A DNA stretch of 11,106 bases from Frankia sp. (lineage in GTDB: Bacteria > Actinomycetota > Actinomycetes > Frankiales > Frankiaceae). The notes beneath the pieces are model-generated. The model worked only from the letters and a program-made list of their open reading frames with translations. It was not told the origin of the DNA and did not search any database. The position numbers and the translations under genes were made by a program. The stretch covers positions 1 to 11,106 of the forward strand of contig JADGHD010000106.1 in NCBI GenBank assembly GCA_019689615.1. The letters run 5' to 3'. Below are positions 1-6,999 of this stretch, one piece after another (within the stretch, counting starts at the first letter, position 1; each line of letters starts with the position of its first letter).

Positions 1-35
1 TGGGGGCGGCGCGGCGGGCCGCGGGCGGGGCGCGG

Positions 36-66
36 CCCCCCCCGCGGGGGGGGGGGGCCCCCCCCC
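36..66. repeat. G/C homopolymer stretch (C8, then G12 followed by C9)
   Basis: Positions 36-43 are eight C, 46-57 are twelve G and 58-66 are nine C, inside a first 70 bases that are almost purely G and C. The G12-C9 block is self-complementary. It could be a genuine hairpin between genes, but runs like this are also typical of base-calling or assembly trouble, so the exact run lengths should not be trusted. No promoter for the next gene is recognisable in 67-157. Confidence 0.6.
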
Positions 67-157
67 GCCGTTTCCGTGCCCGAAGGGCCAGGGAGGCGGG
101 CGGCCGGCGGCACGCGCGGAACGAGCGGATGAACGTCGATCGCGCCATAGTTGGCGT

Positions 158-1375
158 GTGACCCAGAACACCGTTTCATCCGGGACGTCCACCGACGCGG
201 GCACGCCGACGACGCCGGTGCCCGACGTGTTCGCGCCCGCGAAGCTCGGACCGATCACGCTGCGCAACCGCGTGATCAAATCGGCGACGTTCGAGGGCAG
301 GACCCCGGACGCGCTGGTAACCGACGACCTGATCGAGTACCACCTGGCACCGGCCAGGGGAGGCGTCGGGATGACCACGGTGGCCTACCTGGCGGTGGCG
401 CCCGAAGGCCGGACCAACCGCCACCAGATCTACTGGCGGCCCGAGGCGATGCCGGGCCTGCGCCGGCTGACCGACGCCGTGCACGAGACCGGCGCGGCGG
501 TGTCGGCGCAGATCGGGCACGCCGGCCCGGTCGCGGATGCCCGGTCGAACAGGCTGCCGGCACTCGCGCCCGGCCGGCGGATCGGCCTTGGTGGCTTCAC
601 CAAGGTGGCGACCAGCGCCGACCTCGCCCGCATCGTCCAGGCGCACGCCGATGCCGCCCGGCTCGCCGCCGAGGCCGGGTTCGACGCCGTCGAGCTGCAC
701 TTCGGCCACAACTACCTGGCCAGCTCGTTCCTGTCGCCGCTGCTGAACCGGCGCACGGACGAGTACGGCGGCAGCCTGGCGAACCGGGCCCGGCTGACCC
801 GCGACATCGGCCGGGCGGTCCGCGACGCCGTCGGCGACCGGATCGCGATCCTCGCGAAGCTGAACATGGAGGACGGCTACCGCGGCGGTCTGCGGGTCGA
901 GGAGAGCCTGCAGGTGGCGCGGTGGCTGGAGGAGGACGGCTCACTCGACGCGCTGGTACTGACCTGCGGCAGCTCGTTGATGAACCCGATGTACCTGTTC
1001 CGCGGCGACGCGCCGGTCAAGGAGTTCGTCGCCACGTTCAGCGGGCCGATGCGGCTGGCGATGCGCTTCTACGGCCCGCGGCTGGTGCGCGCCTACCCGT
1101 ACCAGGACCTCTACATGCTGGACAAGGCGCGCCAGTTCCGGGCGGAGCTGTCCATGCCGCTGGTGCTGCTGGGCGGGGTCACCGACCGGGCCGGGATGGA
1201 CACGGCGATGGCCGAGGGCTTCCAGTTCGTCGCCATGGCCCGCGCGCTGCTGCGGGAGCCCGACCTGCTGGCGCGGATCCAGGAGGACAGGGCGACCCGG
1301 TCGCAGTGCATCCACTGCAACCTGTGCATGCCGACGATCTACTCCCGGTCACGCTGCGCCATCGTCGAGCCGTAG
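158..1375 (+). CDS. NADH:flavin oxidoreductase, Old Yellow Enzyme family
   Basis: A 405-residue single-domain flavoenzyme, expected to be cytosolic, to bind FMN in a TIM barrel and to reduce activated double bonds (enones, enoyl compounds) with NAD(P)H. After a Ser/Thr/Pro-rich head of about 22 residues the barrel begins with VFAPAKLGPITLRNRV (residues 24-39). The family signature lies at residues 180-210, with H181 and H184 in the His-x-x-His active-site region followed by the LSPLLNRRTDEYGGS segment. The phosphate-binding end is the LGGV and VAMARALL region (338-365). The tail has cysteines at 384, 387, 390 and 400, the CIHCNLC pattern of OYE relatives. It resembles the 4Fe-4S ligands of 2,4-dienoyl-CoA reductase, but spacing differs and the second (pyridine-nucleotide) domain is absent, so cluster binding is uncertain. 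The GTG start lacks a clear ribosome binding site; it overlaps a TGA in another frame as GTGA, suggesting possible coupling to something upstream. Substrate unknown. Confidence 0.9.
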   Translation: MTQNTVSSGTSTDAGTPTTPVPDVFAPAKLGPITLRNRVIKSATFEGRTPDALVTDDLIEYHLAPARGGVGMTTVAYLAVAPEGRTNRHQIYWRPEAMPGLRRLTDAVHETGAAVSAQIGHAGPVADARSNRLPALAPGRRIGLGGFTKVATSADLARIVQAHADAARLAAEAGFDAVELHFGHNYLASSFLSPLLNRRTDEYGGSLANRARLTRDIGRAVRDAVGDRIAILAKLNMEDGYRGGLRVEESLQVARWLEEDGSLDALVLTCGSSLMNPMYLFRGDAPVKEFVATFSGPMRLAMRFYGPRLVRAYPYQDLYMLDKARQFRAELSMPLVLLGGVTDRAGMDTAMAEGFQFVAMARALLREPDLLARIQEDRATRSQCIHCNLCMPTIYSRSRCAIVEP

Positions 1376-1510
1376 CCGCGCGAACCCGCGCCTGACGCCG
1401 CTCCCCCGCGGCGAACAACCTGCTGGCGGGCGCGCGGAATGCGGCCACGACAGCGACGAGCGGGCCGGCCGGCCGCTCGGCGGGCCGTCGCCGGAAAGCG
1501 GAAGCGGAAA

Positions 1511-1550
1511 CGCCAGCTCCTGGCCACCAGAGGCTGGCCAGGGGCTGGCG
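1511..1550. terminator. Strong hairpin, bidirectional terminator between convergent genes
   Basis: Arms 1511-1526 and 1535-1550 pair over 16 positions with one T/G wobble (1518/1543) and an 8-base loop. It sits between the stop of the flavin oxidoreductase and the stop of the convergent transglycosylase-like gene. No T-run follows on the plus strand; on the minus strand the stem is followed by a T-rich stretch (TTTCCGCTTCCGCTTTCC). A weaker hairpin with six-base arms lies at 1458-1478. The remainder of 1376-1637 shows no gene. Confidence 0.6.
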
Positions 1551-1637
1551 GTAATGCGGGCCCGTCCCGTTGCTGGCGCGGGTTGACCGCGGGCGCGTGG
1601 CCAGGGGAGGGCCATGGCCGCCCGCCCGCGGGGCGCG

Positions 1638-2099
1638 TCAGACCCGGGCGGCCGCGGCCTGGCCGCGGGACAGGTAGGCCTTGTAGCGGCCGTTGCTGTA
1701 GACCGACCAGGCCTTCGGGCCCTGCATCTCGCAGACCTTCTTGGCGGCCCAGGCGTTGGTGTTCACGTCGTACAGGTTGCGGCCGCCCACCCAGCTGCCG
1801 TGGGCCCAGCGGTTGATCTGCCACAGGCCACGGGAGTCCTCGATCCCGGTGGCGTGGGCGGTGGTCCTGCCACCGGACTCGGCAAGGGCGATGGCCACCC
1901 AGGTGGCGGTCGAGATGCCACGGCAGCCGCTCAGGCCCGCCCGCTTGGCGGCGGCGGCGATGGTGGTGTCGGAGACGGTCGCGGCGCTTGCCGGAGTAGC
2001 CGCTGCGAAGAGGCCGCCGGTGGTGGCGACGATTCCGGCGGCCGCGAGGGTCGCGACACGGCGGCGCAGGGTGCTCTGACGGTTGCGTCGGATCGACAA
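1638..2099 (-). CDS. Secreted lytic transglycosylase-like (lysozyme-fold) protein
   Basis: A 153-residue secreted protein predicted to cleave the glycan strands of peptidoglycan. The chosen TTG start (codon 2097-2099) gives a proper signal peptide: basic head (RRNRQSTLRRR), hydrophobic core (about 15-34) and an ASA cleavage site after residue 39. An in-frame GTG at 2150 or ATG at 2360 would only add an unlikely long leader. The mature part is a small SLT/lysozyme-like domain: the catalytic glutamate is probably E74 in ALAESGG, followed by the hallmark GLWQIN (91-96). Cysteines 59 and 123 could form a disulfide. There is no cell-wall-binding domain, so it is a minimal enzyme. A weak ribosome binding site (GGGAAAG) lies about 9 bases upstream and is partly buried in a hairpin. 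The gene stands alone and probably acts in wall remodelling or growth; the precise bond cleaved is not shown by the sequence. Confidence 0.8.
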   Translation of the reverse strand: MSIRRNRQSTLRRRVATLAAAGIVATTGGLFAAATPASAATVSDTTIAAAAKRAGLSGCRGISTATWVAIALAESGGRTTAHATGIEDSRGLWQINRWAHGSWVGGRNLYDVNTNAWAAKKVCEMQGPKAWSVYSNGRYKAYLSRGQAAAARV

Positions 2100-2317
2100 G
2101 AAGATTACTTTCCCGCAAGCCTGCGGAAACGCCAGTGCCCGGCCGGTCACGACGGGATGACAGCCCGAGGCGACGGAACCGTCAGCACTGTGCCGACACG
2201 GCTCGCGCTTCTCCGCTTCTGCCCTGCGATGGTGAGGGAATATGGAGCCGGGACCGCGGGCAGAACTCGGCTGACGGCCCGGCTTTCCAGCGGCCGGAGC
2301 GTTCTCTCCGGCGGACG
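2100..2317 (-). promoter_or_regulatory. Structured 5' leader of the transglycosylase gene (candidate cis-regulatory RNA)
   Basis: Read on the minus strand this leader contains: a hairpin with perfect 7-bp arms (plus-strand 2293-2299 and 2306-2312); an outer 8-bp stem (2270-2277 with 2179-2186) that encloses an inner 8-bp stem (2258-2265 with 2217-2224), leaving a junction arm at 2187-2216; and a last hairpin (2109-2129, one bulge) that includes the presumed ribosome binding site 10 bases before the TTG start. Nested stems plus a sequestered binding site are what a riboswitch or attenuator looks like. In actinobacteria the c-di-AMP (ydaO) riboswitch often precedes wall-hydrolase genes, but I do not see its conserved core, so the class is open. 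Confidence 0.4.
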
Positions 2318-2323
2318 AGCAAC

Positions 2324-2353
2324 ACCATAGACAGGCACTACGAGTAGCGACAA
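2324..2353 (-). promoter_or_regulatory. Candidate sigma-70-type promoter for the transglycosylase gene
   Basis: On the minus strand TTGTCG (plus positions 2348-2353) and TATGGT (2324-2329) are separated by 18 bases. Transcription would begin near 2317, just before the first leader hairpin. The match is moderate and not tested against background. Confidence 0.35.
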
Positions 2354-3069
2354 GGAACACTGGGTAGTTTCAGTTGTCGCAGACCGATGACGAATCGTGA
2401 TTCAGCCTGCGGCGCCGCTGCTTTCGGACTCATCAAGTGACCGGCATCACAGCCAAACGGGGTTTGCCTTCGCCAGAATCGGCAACCGTCCAGGCCCTGA
2501 TCGCCACGCATCGAACACGAGCGAGCACCAAGACGAGCAAGCAGCGCCGCGATCAGCGCGGAGTGTGCCGGAAACCAGCCCCCCTCTGCTACTGCGCGCA
2601 CAGCTCCATCGCCCAACGCGCACGCCCGGTGGCAGCGTTTCGACGATCACGCAGCAGCCGGTCGAGCACGCCGGCAACTCGGCCACAACCGCCGCCTCTG
2701 CGGCGTCCGCGACCGCGGTCCGCGCTCCTGCCCGCGGTCCCGTCGCGACCCACGACGCGAGCAGGACCACATCGGGTCAGTTCCCGCAAACGCCGTCACT
2801 GCGCTCGCTCGAGGCTGTCCGCCGGAGTCCGGCAAATGTGTCCGACTGCGGTCCTGAATGGGGCGTTCTCCCACGGGAACGCCACGGGCCGGATAACCCG
2901 GAAATGCGGGACTTCCGCCCACTGGGGTCGTCAGGATTGCCCGGACGCTGGCGCCCGGGCAGCAGAAGGCGATCTCCCACGAGGGGCGCGACGATGTTCT
3001 CGTCGCCGACGGGCGACTTCTCCCCACGAAGCACGTGATTGCGGTACCACGCGGTGGCGGGGCGGTGGG
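2354..3069. other. About 0.7 kb without a convincing gene
   Basis: No reading frame here has a recognisable domain, a ribosome binding site or the sharp third-position G/C bias of the neighbours; G+C looks lower, particularly in 2350-2600. The part nearest the TetR gene carries inverted repeats: 2862-2868 with 2877-2883, 2988-2994 with 3000-3006, and the alternative pair 3002-3007 with 3012-3017. The last two overlap and exclude each other. They may help terminate the exporter-TetR transcript, which runs in from the right, but they lie 50-210 bases beyond its stop. The segment may be a decayed gene or old insertion. Confidence 0.4.
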
Positions 3070-3867
3070 TCAGCGCAGGAGCGTGTCGAGGGCCTCGCGG
3101 GCCAGCTCGCTGAGCCGGTCGGGGTCGGCGGCGGCCAGTGCGGGCAGCGTCCCGGCGCTGCGGGCGACGCCGATGCCGAGCAGCACGACCGCGGCGATCT
3201 CGATCCGCAGCTCGGCCTCCGGGTCGGCGCGGTCGATCTGCGACCGCAACGGGGCCAGCAGCCGCTCCCGCAGCCGCTCCTCGGTCGCCTGCCTGGCGGC
3301 CGGGTCGAGGCCGCACCGGAAGACGTTCTGGCTGGCCGCGGTGGCGGTGCCGGACCGCCACTGCTCGATCGTCCGGGCCAGCAGTTCGGCGAGGTCGCGG
3401 GCCGGCATCGGCTCGGCGTCGGCGGCCGGGCCGCCACCCCGCCGGCCCTCGCCCGCGCCCGCCGGGCCGGCCGGCTCGGCCGCGGCGGCACCGGCCGTGG
3501 CCGCCGTCGGCTCGTCGCCGGTGCCAACCGGGCGTGAGCCGGGCGCCGCGCCACCGGCTGCTGCCGGGCGGACCGCGTCGACCAGCGGGTCGGCGGCGAG
3601 CACCGCCCGGTAGAGGCCGTCCTTGCCGCCGAAGTAGCGGGCGATCAGCGCAGCGTCGACACCGGCCCGCTGCCCGACCGCGCGCAGCGCCGTGCCGGCG
3701 TAGCCGCGTTCCGCGAACAGCTCGGCGGCGGCGTCGAGCAGGGCTGCCCGGCTGCGCTCCGCGTCCCGGCGGCGCACCCCGCGGGCCCCCGGCGTGTCGG
3801 CCCGCGCGGCGGCTGGCTGGGTGTCGCCGTCGGGTGCGGGCGCTGGCGGCCGGGCAGCGCGGATCAC
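3070..3867 (-). CDS. TetR/AcrR-family transcriptional regulator
   Basis: A 265-residue predicted repressor. After a disordered Ala/Pro/Arg head the DNA-binding helix-turn-helix lies at about residues 36-82; the segment [22 protein letters not shown] (59-80 region) is the classic TetR recognition helix followed by the tyrosine-phenylalanine and [11 protein letters not shown]. The ligand-binding half (about 155-265) resembles the C-terminal domain of actinobacterial TetR proteins with the ending [24 protein letters not shown]. Between them, residues 102-152 are a low-complexity Ala/Gly/Pro insert, unusual for the family. The GTG start overlaps the exporter's TGA as GTGA, so the two are translationally coupled in one operon. 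This arrangement, repressor with an exporter, predicts autoregulation and induction by the exported compound. Its likely operators are the TGACAT repeats upstream of the exporter and of the hydrolase. Ligand unknown. Confidence 0.88.
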   Translation of the reverse strand: MIRAARPPAPAPDGDTQPAAARADTPGARGVRRRDAERSRAALLDAAAELFAERGYAGTALRAVGQRAGVDAALIARYFGGKDGLYRAVLAADPLVDAVRPAAAGGAAPGSRPVGTGDEPTAATAGAAAAEPAGPAGAGEGRRGGGPAADAEPMPARDLAELLARTIEQWRSGTATAASQNVFRCGLDPAARQATEERLRERLLAPLRSQIDRADPEAELRIEIAAVVLLGIGVARSAGTLPALAAADPDRLSELAREALDTLLR

Positions 3868-5474
3868 CGTTGCCCCGTCCCGCCGGTCCCCCGGGGGGAG
3901 CCGGGAGTGGCGCCGTCCGCCAGCGCCAGCGCCCGCGGGGCCGGCACGGCCTGGCCGGCCGGGACACGCTGGCCCGCCGGCTGCCGCCGCGGCGGGCTGC
4001 GCCGCAGGGCGATGGCCGGCAGACAGGCGAGCAGGCTGGCGGCGCCGAGCATGACGAACGCGGCGGTGTAGCCGGACTCCCGGGGCAGCACCGCGCCGGC
4101 CGGCGTGTAGCCGGCCAGCAGCGAGGCGGCCATGGCGCTGCCCATGGACCCTCCCACCACCCGGATGGCCTGGTTGAAGCTGGTGGCGCTGCCGGTCTCG
4201 GCCGGCGGCACGTGGGTGATGATAAGCGTCGGCATGGCCGCGAACGCGGCCCCGATCCCGACGCCCAGCAGCGCGGTCGTGGTGCCCATCTCGACCAGGT
4301 GGTGGTGCCTGGCCGCGGCCAGGAAGCTCGCCCCGGCGGCCACCAGCGTGCCGAGCAGCAGGGTGACCGCGGGGCCGAACCGCTCCCCCACCGCCCGCGC
4401 CACCGGGGTGGCGAGCAGGGTGCCCACCGACATGGGAGCGATCACCAGCCCGGCCATCGTCACCCCGCCACCGAACCCGTAGCCCGCCCCGTCCGGCGTC
4501 TGCACCAGCCGCAGCACCAGCGAGACCGTGCCGAACAGCCCGAAGCCCATCAGCAGGGCGGTCCCGTTGCTGACCATGACCGGCAGCGGCGCCAGGCAGC
4601 GCAGGTTGACCAGCGGCGCCCGGCTGACCCGCTCGACCGCGAACCAGCCGGCCGCGAGCGCCACCGCGGTGGCGAACAGCGCCAGCACCGCCGCCGAGCC
4701 CCAGCCCCAACGTGGGCCCTGGCTGAAGCCGAGCAGCACGCTGCCCAGCGAGAGCCCGAGCAACGCGGCGCCGGCCACGTCGAACGGCTGACGCTGGCGC
4801 ACCCGCTCGCCGCGCGGGACCGCCACGGCGATCAGCACGATGGCGATCCCGGTCAGCACGGCGGCCAGCCAGAACGCGTGCCGGTAGTCGACGCGGTCGG
4901 CGATCAGGCCGGTCGTCGGGTAGCCGAGCCCGGTGCCGGCGGCGACGGTCACCGACAACACCGCGACCACCGCGACGGCCCGGGCACTGGGCAGGGCGTC
5001 CCGGGCAGCCGCGAAGGTCAGCGGCATCACGCCCAGGCCGACCCCCATCAGCCCGCGCCCGACCAGCACCTGCGCGAAGTTCACCCCGGTCGCCGCGATC
5101 ACCGCGCCAGCGGCCACGAAGGCGAGCCCGCCCATGAGCACGCCCTTGCGCCGCGGCCCGTCGCCGAGCCGGCCCAGCGTCGGCCCGGCGACCGCGCCGA
5201 CGAGCAGGCTCACCGTGAGCATCCACTGCGCCGCGACGAACGAGACGTGGTACTCCTCGACCATCAACGGGATCATCGGCGCGCCCAGCGTCCCGATCAT
5301 CGAGACCGTCATACCGGTGTAGACGAGGGTGCCGATCAGCAGCCGCGGCCGGGCGGCCAGCCGGCTGCTCGCCGCCGGCTGCCCCGTGGCGCCCGGCTCG
5401 CCCACCGCTCGGCCCGCGTCCGCCGGCCCCGCCAGGCTCTCACCCGCGCCGCGCTGCTCGCCCTGGCCGCTCAC
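3864..5474 (-). CDS. MFS transporter, DHA2/EmrB-like drug:proton antiporter
   Basis: A 536-residue inner-membrane exporter of the major facilitator superfamily, expected to expel drugs or metabolites using the proton gradient. Its first 43 or so residues are a hydrophilic Gly/Ala/Pro-rich head; roughly 12-14 hydrophobic segments follow. Motif A is [10 protein letters not shown] (residues 101-110, loop 2-3). The segment around [10 protein letters not shown] (180-189) corresponds to the antiporter motif C at the fifth helix, here without the usual Gly-Pro pair. The C-terminal 50 residues are hydrophilic. I prefer the GTG at 5472-5474 because GGGAG stands 5 bases before it; an in-frame ATG at 5537 would add 21 polar residues, has no ribosome binding site and would place the operator inside the gene. 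It is followed by the TetR gene with a 4-base overlap. Substrate not identifiable. Confidence 0.85.
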   Translation of the reverse strand: MSGQGEQRGAGESLAGPADAGRAVGEPGATGQPAASSRLAARPRLLIGTLVYTGMTVSMIGTLGAPMIPLMVEEYHVSFVAAQWMLTVSLLVGAVAGPTLGRLGDGPRRKGVLMGGLAFVAAGAVIAATGVNFAQVLVGRGLMGVGLGVMPLTFAAARDALPSARAVAVVAVLSVTVAAGTGLGYPTTGLIADRVDYRHAFWLAAVLTGIAIVLIAVAVPRGERVRQRQPFDVAGAALLGLSLGSVLLGFSQGPRWGWGSAAVLALFATAVALAAGWFAVERVSRAPLVNLRCLAPLPVMVSNGTALLMGFGLFGTVSLVLRLVQTPDGAGYGFGGGVTMAGLVIAPMSVGTLLATPVARAVGERFGPAVTLLLGTLVAAGASFLAAARHHHLVEMGTTTALLGVGIGAAFAAMPTLIITHVPPAETGSATSFNQAIRVVGGSMGSAMAASLLAGYTPAGAVLPRESGYTAAFVMLGAASLLACLPAIALRRSPPRRQPAGQRVPAGQAVPAPRALALADGATPGSPRGTGGTGQR

Positions 5475-5515
5475 GGTGTCTCCCGTCCCCCGCACAACGC
5501 GGGAATGCCCACGAG

Positions 5516-5550
5516 GGATGTCTACGCACGATGACATCCGCCGATGACAT
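5516..5550 (-). promoter_or_regulatory. Candidate operator upstream of the exporter-TetR operon
   Basis: Three half-sites: ATGTCT (5518-5523), TGACAT (5532-5537) and TGACAT (5545-5550), with centres 14 and 13 bases apart. The first two form a dyad with 7-bp arms, GGATGTC (5516-5522) and GACATCC (5533-5539). The last two are a direct repeat of CGATGACAT at a 13-base step. The cluster is 42-76 bases upstream of the exporter GTG, where a repressor site is expected. The same motif recurs at 6865-6908. Assignment to the neighbouring TetR protein is inference. Confidence 0.55.
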
Positions 5551-5768
5551 TACCGGAGCGTCCGCGACCATGCCAGGCAACACACCAGCCCTGATCACGA
5601 GATGTGCCCCACGCGGCTACGAACAGGCCTGTCCACGACCACGCCAGGTCACAGCCTGCGATCGGCGCCGCCGTGATCGCGGGGATGGCCAGGGCGTACC
5701 GGCGGGCGTTGACGCCGGGCGTGCCTCACTGCCCGGGCGGCGAGATCATCGTCGTGGGCGTCGTCGTC

Positions 5769-5792
5769 CGGCCGGCTGCTGGTCGCCGGCCG
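5769..5792 (-). terminator. Hairpin downstream of the F420-dependent oxidoreductase
   Basis: Perfect 8-bp arms CGGCCGGC (5769-5776) and GCCGGCCG (5785-5792) with an 8-base loop, 42 bases after the oxidoreductase stop in its reading direction. No T-run follows. In such GC-rich sequence chance hairpins are common, so this is only a candidate. Confidence 0.3.
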
Positions 5793-5834
5793 CGACGCCG
5801 TCGCCCGTTGGCGGCGGCGGCTCGCTCGGGGTGG

Positions 5835-6695
5835 CTAGACCAGCGCGGGGGCCAGCCGGCGCCACTCGTCGAGCGGGAAGGTGTTCGAGTCGGCGGTGAG
5901 CACCTGGACACAGACGTGGTCGGCGCCGGCGGCACGGTGCTCGGCGACGCGGGCCGCGATCGCCGCCTCGTCGCCGACGGCGACCACCGCGTCGGTCAGC
6001 CGGTCGCTGACCTGGGCGAGGTCGTCGTCGGTGAAGCCGAGCCGGCGCAGGTTGTTGGCGTAGTTCGGCAGCGCGAGGTAGCCGGACAGGAAGCCGCGGG
6101 CGATCGCGCGCCCGGCGGAGCGGTCGTCGGTGAGCACGACGGTCTGCTCGGGCAGCAGCAGCGGGCCGGCACCGAGCTCGGCACGCGCGGTGGCGGTGTG
6201 CTCCGGGGTGACGAGGTAGGGGTGGGCGCCGCGGGCACGGTCACGGGCGAGCCCCAGCATCTTCGGCCCGAGCGCGGCCAGCACCCGCTCGGCCACCGGC
6301 ACCGGCGGCGTCGCGGCGTCGAGCTTGTCCAGGAACGACGTCATCGCCCGCAGCGGCGCCCGGTAGCGCCCTGGGCCGTCCCGGTCGATCAGCGGGGCGT
6401 GGCTCACCCCGATGCCGAGCAGCAGCCGCTCGCCGTACTGGTCGACCAGCGCGGCCCGGCGGGCGGCGACCTCGGCCGGCTCGTGCATCCAGAGGTTGAG
6501 GATGCCGGTCGCGATGACGGTGCGGGTGGTCGCCGCGAGCAGGTTCTGGATCGCCTCGAGGACCGGCCCGCCGACGTCCGGGATCCACAGCGCGCTGTAG
6601 CCCAGTTCCTCCAGCTCCGCCGCGGCCTGCGCGGCGGCAGCCGCGTCGCCGTAGCGCAGCTGCATGCTCCAGATCCCGACGCCACCGAGCTCCAT
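5835..6695 (-). CDS. LLM-class F420-dependent oxidoreductase
   Basis: A 286-residue luciferase-like monooxygenase fold protein, predicted to use coenzyme F420 (or FMN) for hydride transfer to or from a small organic substrate in the cytosol. The TIM barrel begins with MELGGVGIWS; the nearly full set of strands follows, with YSALWIPD (33-40), TGILNLW (63-69), the signature LLLGIGVSHAPLID (91-104), and GPKMLGLARDRARGAHPYLV (143-162), as in the actinobacterial subfamily annotated as probable F420-dependent oxidoreductases. The end, AAGADHVCVQVL, is the usual final strand. I chose ATG at 6695, preceded by AGGG eight bases upstream; an in-frame GTG at 6713 has no ribosome binding site. It is divergent from the alpha/beta hydrolase, with a shared control region, and is followed on the same strand 360 bases later by the exporter. 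F420 rather than FMN use is inferred from the subfamily. Confidence 0.88.
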   Translation of the reverse strand: MELGGVGIWSMQLRYGDAAAAAQAAAELEELGYSALWIPDVGGPVLEAIQNLLAATTRTVIATGILNLWMHEPAEVAARRAALVDQYGERLLLGIGVSHAPLIDRDGPGRYRAPLRAMTSFLDKLDAATPPVPVAERVLAALGPKMLGLARDRARGAHPYLVTPEHTATARAELGAGPLLLPEQTVVLTDDRSAGRAIARGFLSGYLALPNYANNLRRLGFTDDDLAQVSDRLTDAVVAVGDEAAIAARVAEHRAAGADHVCVQVLTADSNTFPLDEWRRLAPALV

Positions 6696-6780
6696 GGGCC
6701 TCACCCTAACCACTGATCGCCGCGAACCGCATCCGGCCGCTCACGCCCAGCGGGGCCACGGTCCGCGCCCGCGCCGACCC

Positions 6781-6864
6781 GGTCACGGGGCCATCGGCCG
6801 CCCGGTCACCGGGCCATGGGCCGCCCGGTCACGAGCCATCGGCCGACCTGGTCACGTGGTCCCC
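6781..6864. repeat. 23-bp tandem repeat, about 3.6 copies
   Basis: The unit begins with GGTCAC at 6781, 6804, 6827 and 6850, an exact 23-base period; the first three copies are full length and the fourth stops after 15 bases at 6864. Units share GGTCAC, then GGGCCAT or GAGCCAT, then (C/G)GGCCG. The array lies in the 304-base gap between the divergent oxidoreductase and hydrolase starts and ends directly against the operator palindrome. Could be a set of regulator sites or simple replication slippage. Confidence 0.85.
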
Positions 6865-6908
6865 TCGATGACATCTGTCACATGTCATCGACGAGTGACA
6901 TCATCGAG
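6865..6908. promoter_or_regulatory. Candidate operator between oxidoreductase and hydrolase genes
   Basis: A perfect inverted repeat, TCGATGACAT (6865-6874) and ATGTCATCGA (6882-6891), with a 7-base spacer, is followed by a third half-site TGACAT (6896-6901). Half-site centres are 13 and 14 bases apart, the same steps as in the cluster at 5516-5550. ATGTCA-N8-TGACAT (6882-6901) matches ATGTCT-N8-TGACAT there. A possible -35 element TTGACT (6921-6926) for the hydrolase stands just downstream; I cannot see a good -10. A bound repressor could control both divergent genes. Confidence 0.6.
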
Positions 6909-6999
6909 AACCCGGCCGCGTTGACTGTGGTTTGCTGTGGGACTCGGAAGATCCGGGACGGCGCCGACGGACAAGCACGCGGCAAGAGAGAGGTGCGAG

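Larger units (their letters stand above)
5475..5834. other. Intergenic region between the oxidoreductase stop and the exporter start
   Basis: This 360-base stretch holds the exporter's untranslated leader (5475-5515, with a small CCCGC/GCGGG hairpin at 5489-5503), the TGACAT operator cluster, a 10-bp perfect palindrome ACAGGCCTGT at 5623-5632, and a terminator-like hairpin near the oxidoreductase stop. Open frames crossing it have no recognisable product. Confidence 0.5.

Noticed and set aside
2100..2317. c-di-AMP (ydaO) riboswitch upstream of the transglycosylase
   Set aside because: Position and downstream gene fit, but the conserved ydaO blocks that I know were not found, so I report only a structured leader.
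2397..3038. Open frames in the gap between transglycosylase and TetR genes
   Set aside because: No ribosome binding site, no domain, several competing frames of similar length, and weak third-position bias.
3070..5226. A single 718-residue minus-strand frame spanning the exporter and TetR regions
   Set aside because: Only its C-terminal part is a real protein (TetR). The remainder is an out-of-frame shadow of the exporter, rich in Arg/Gly/Ala. A fusion is unsupported because the exporter has its own good frame ending in a GTGA overlap.
3138..5534. Long plus-strand open frame opposite the exporter and TetR genes
   Set aside because: Arg/Pro/His-rich translation with no domain; a usual antisense artefact of GC-rich coding DNA.
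5475..5537. ATG at 5537 as start of the exporter
   Set aside because: No ribosome binding site, extra residues polar and unlike the family, and the operator repeats would become coding. GTG at 5474 has GGGAG at the right distance.
5623..5632. 10-bp palindrome ACAGGCCTGT as an operator
   Set aside because: Single, short, not repeated elsewhere and not close to a start codon; compatible with chance.
6781..6864. CRISPR-like array
   Set aside because: The period is 23 bases with no unique spacers; the units are contiguous tandem repeats.
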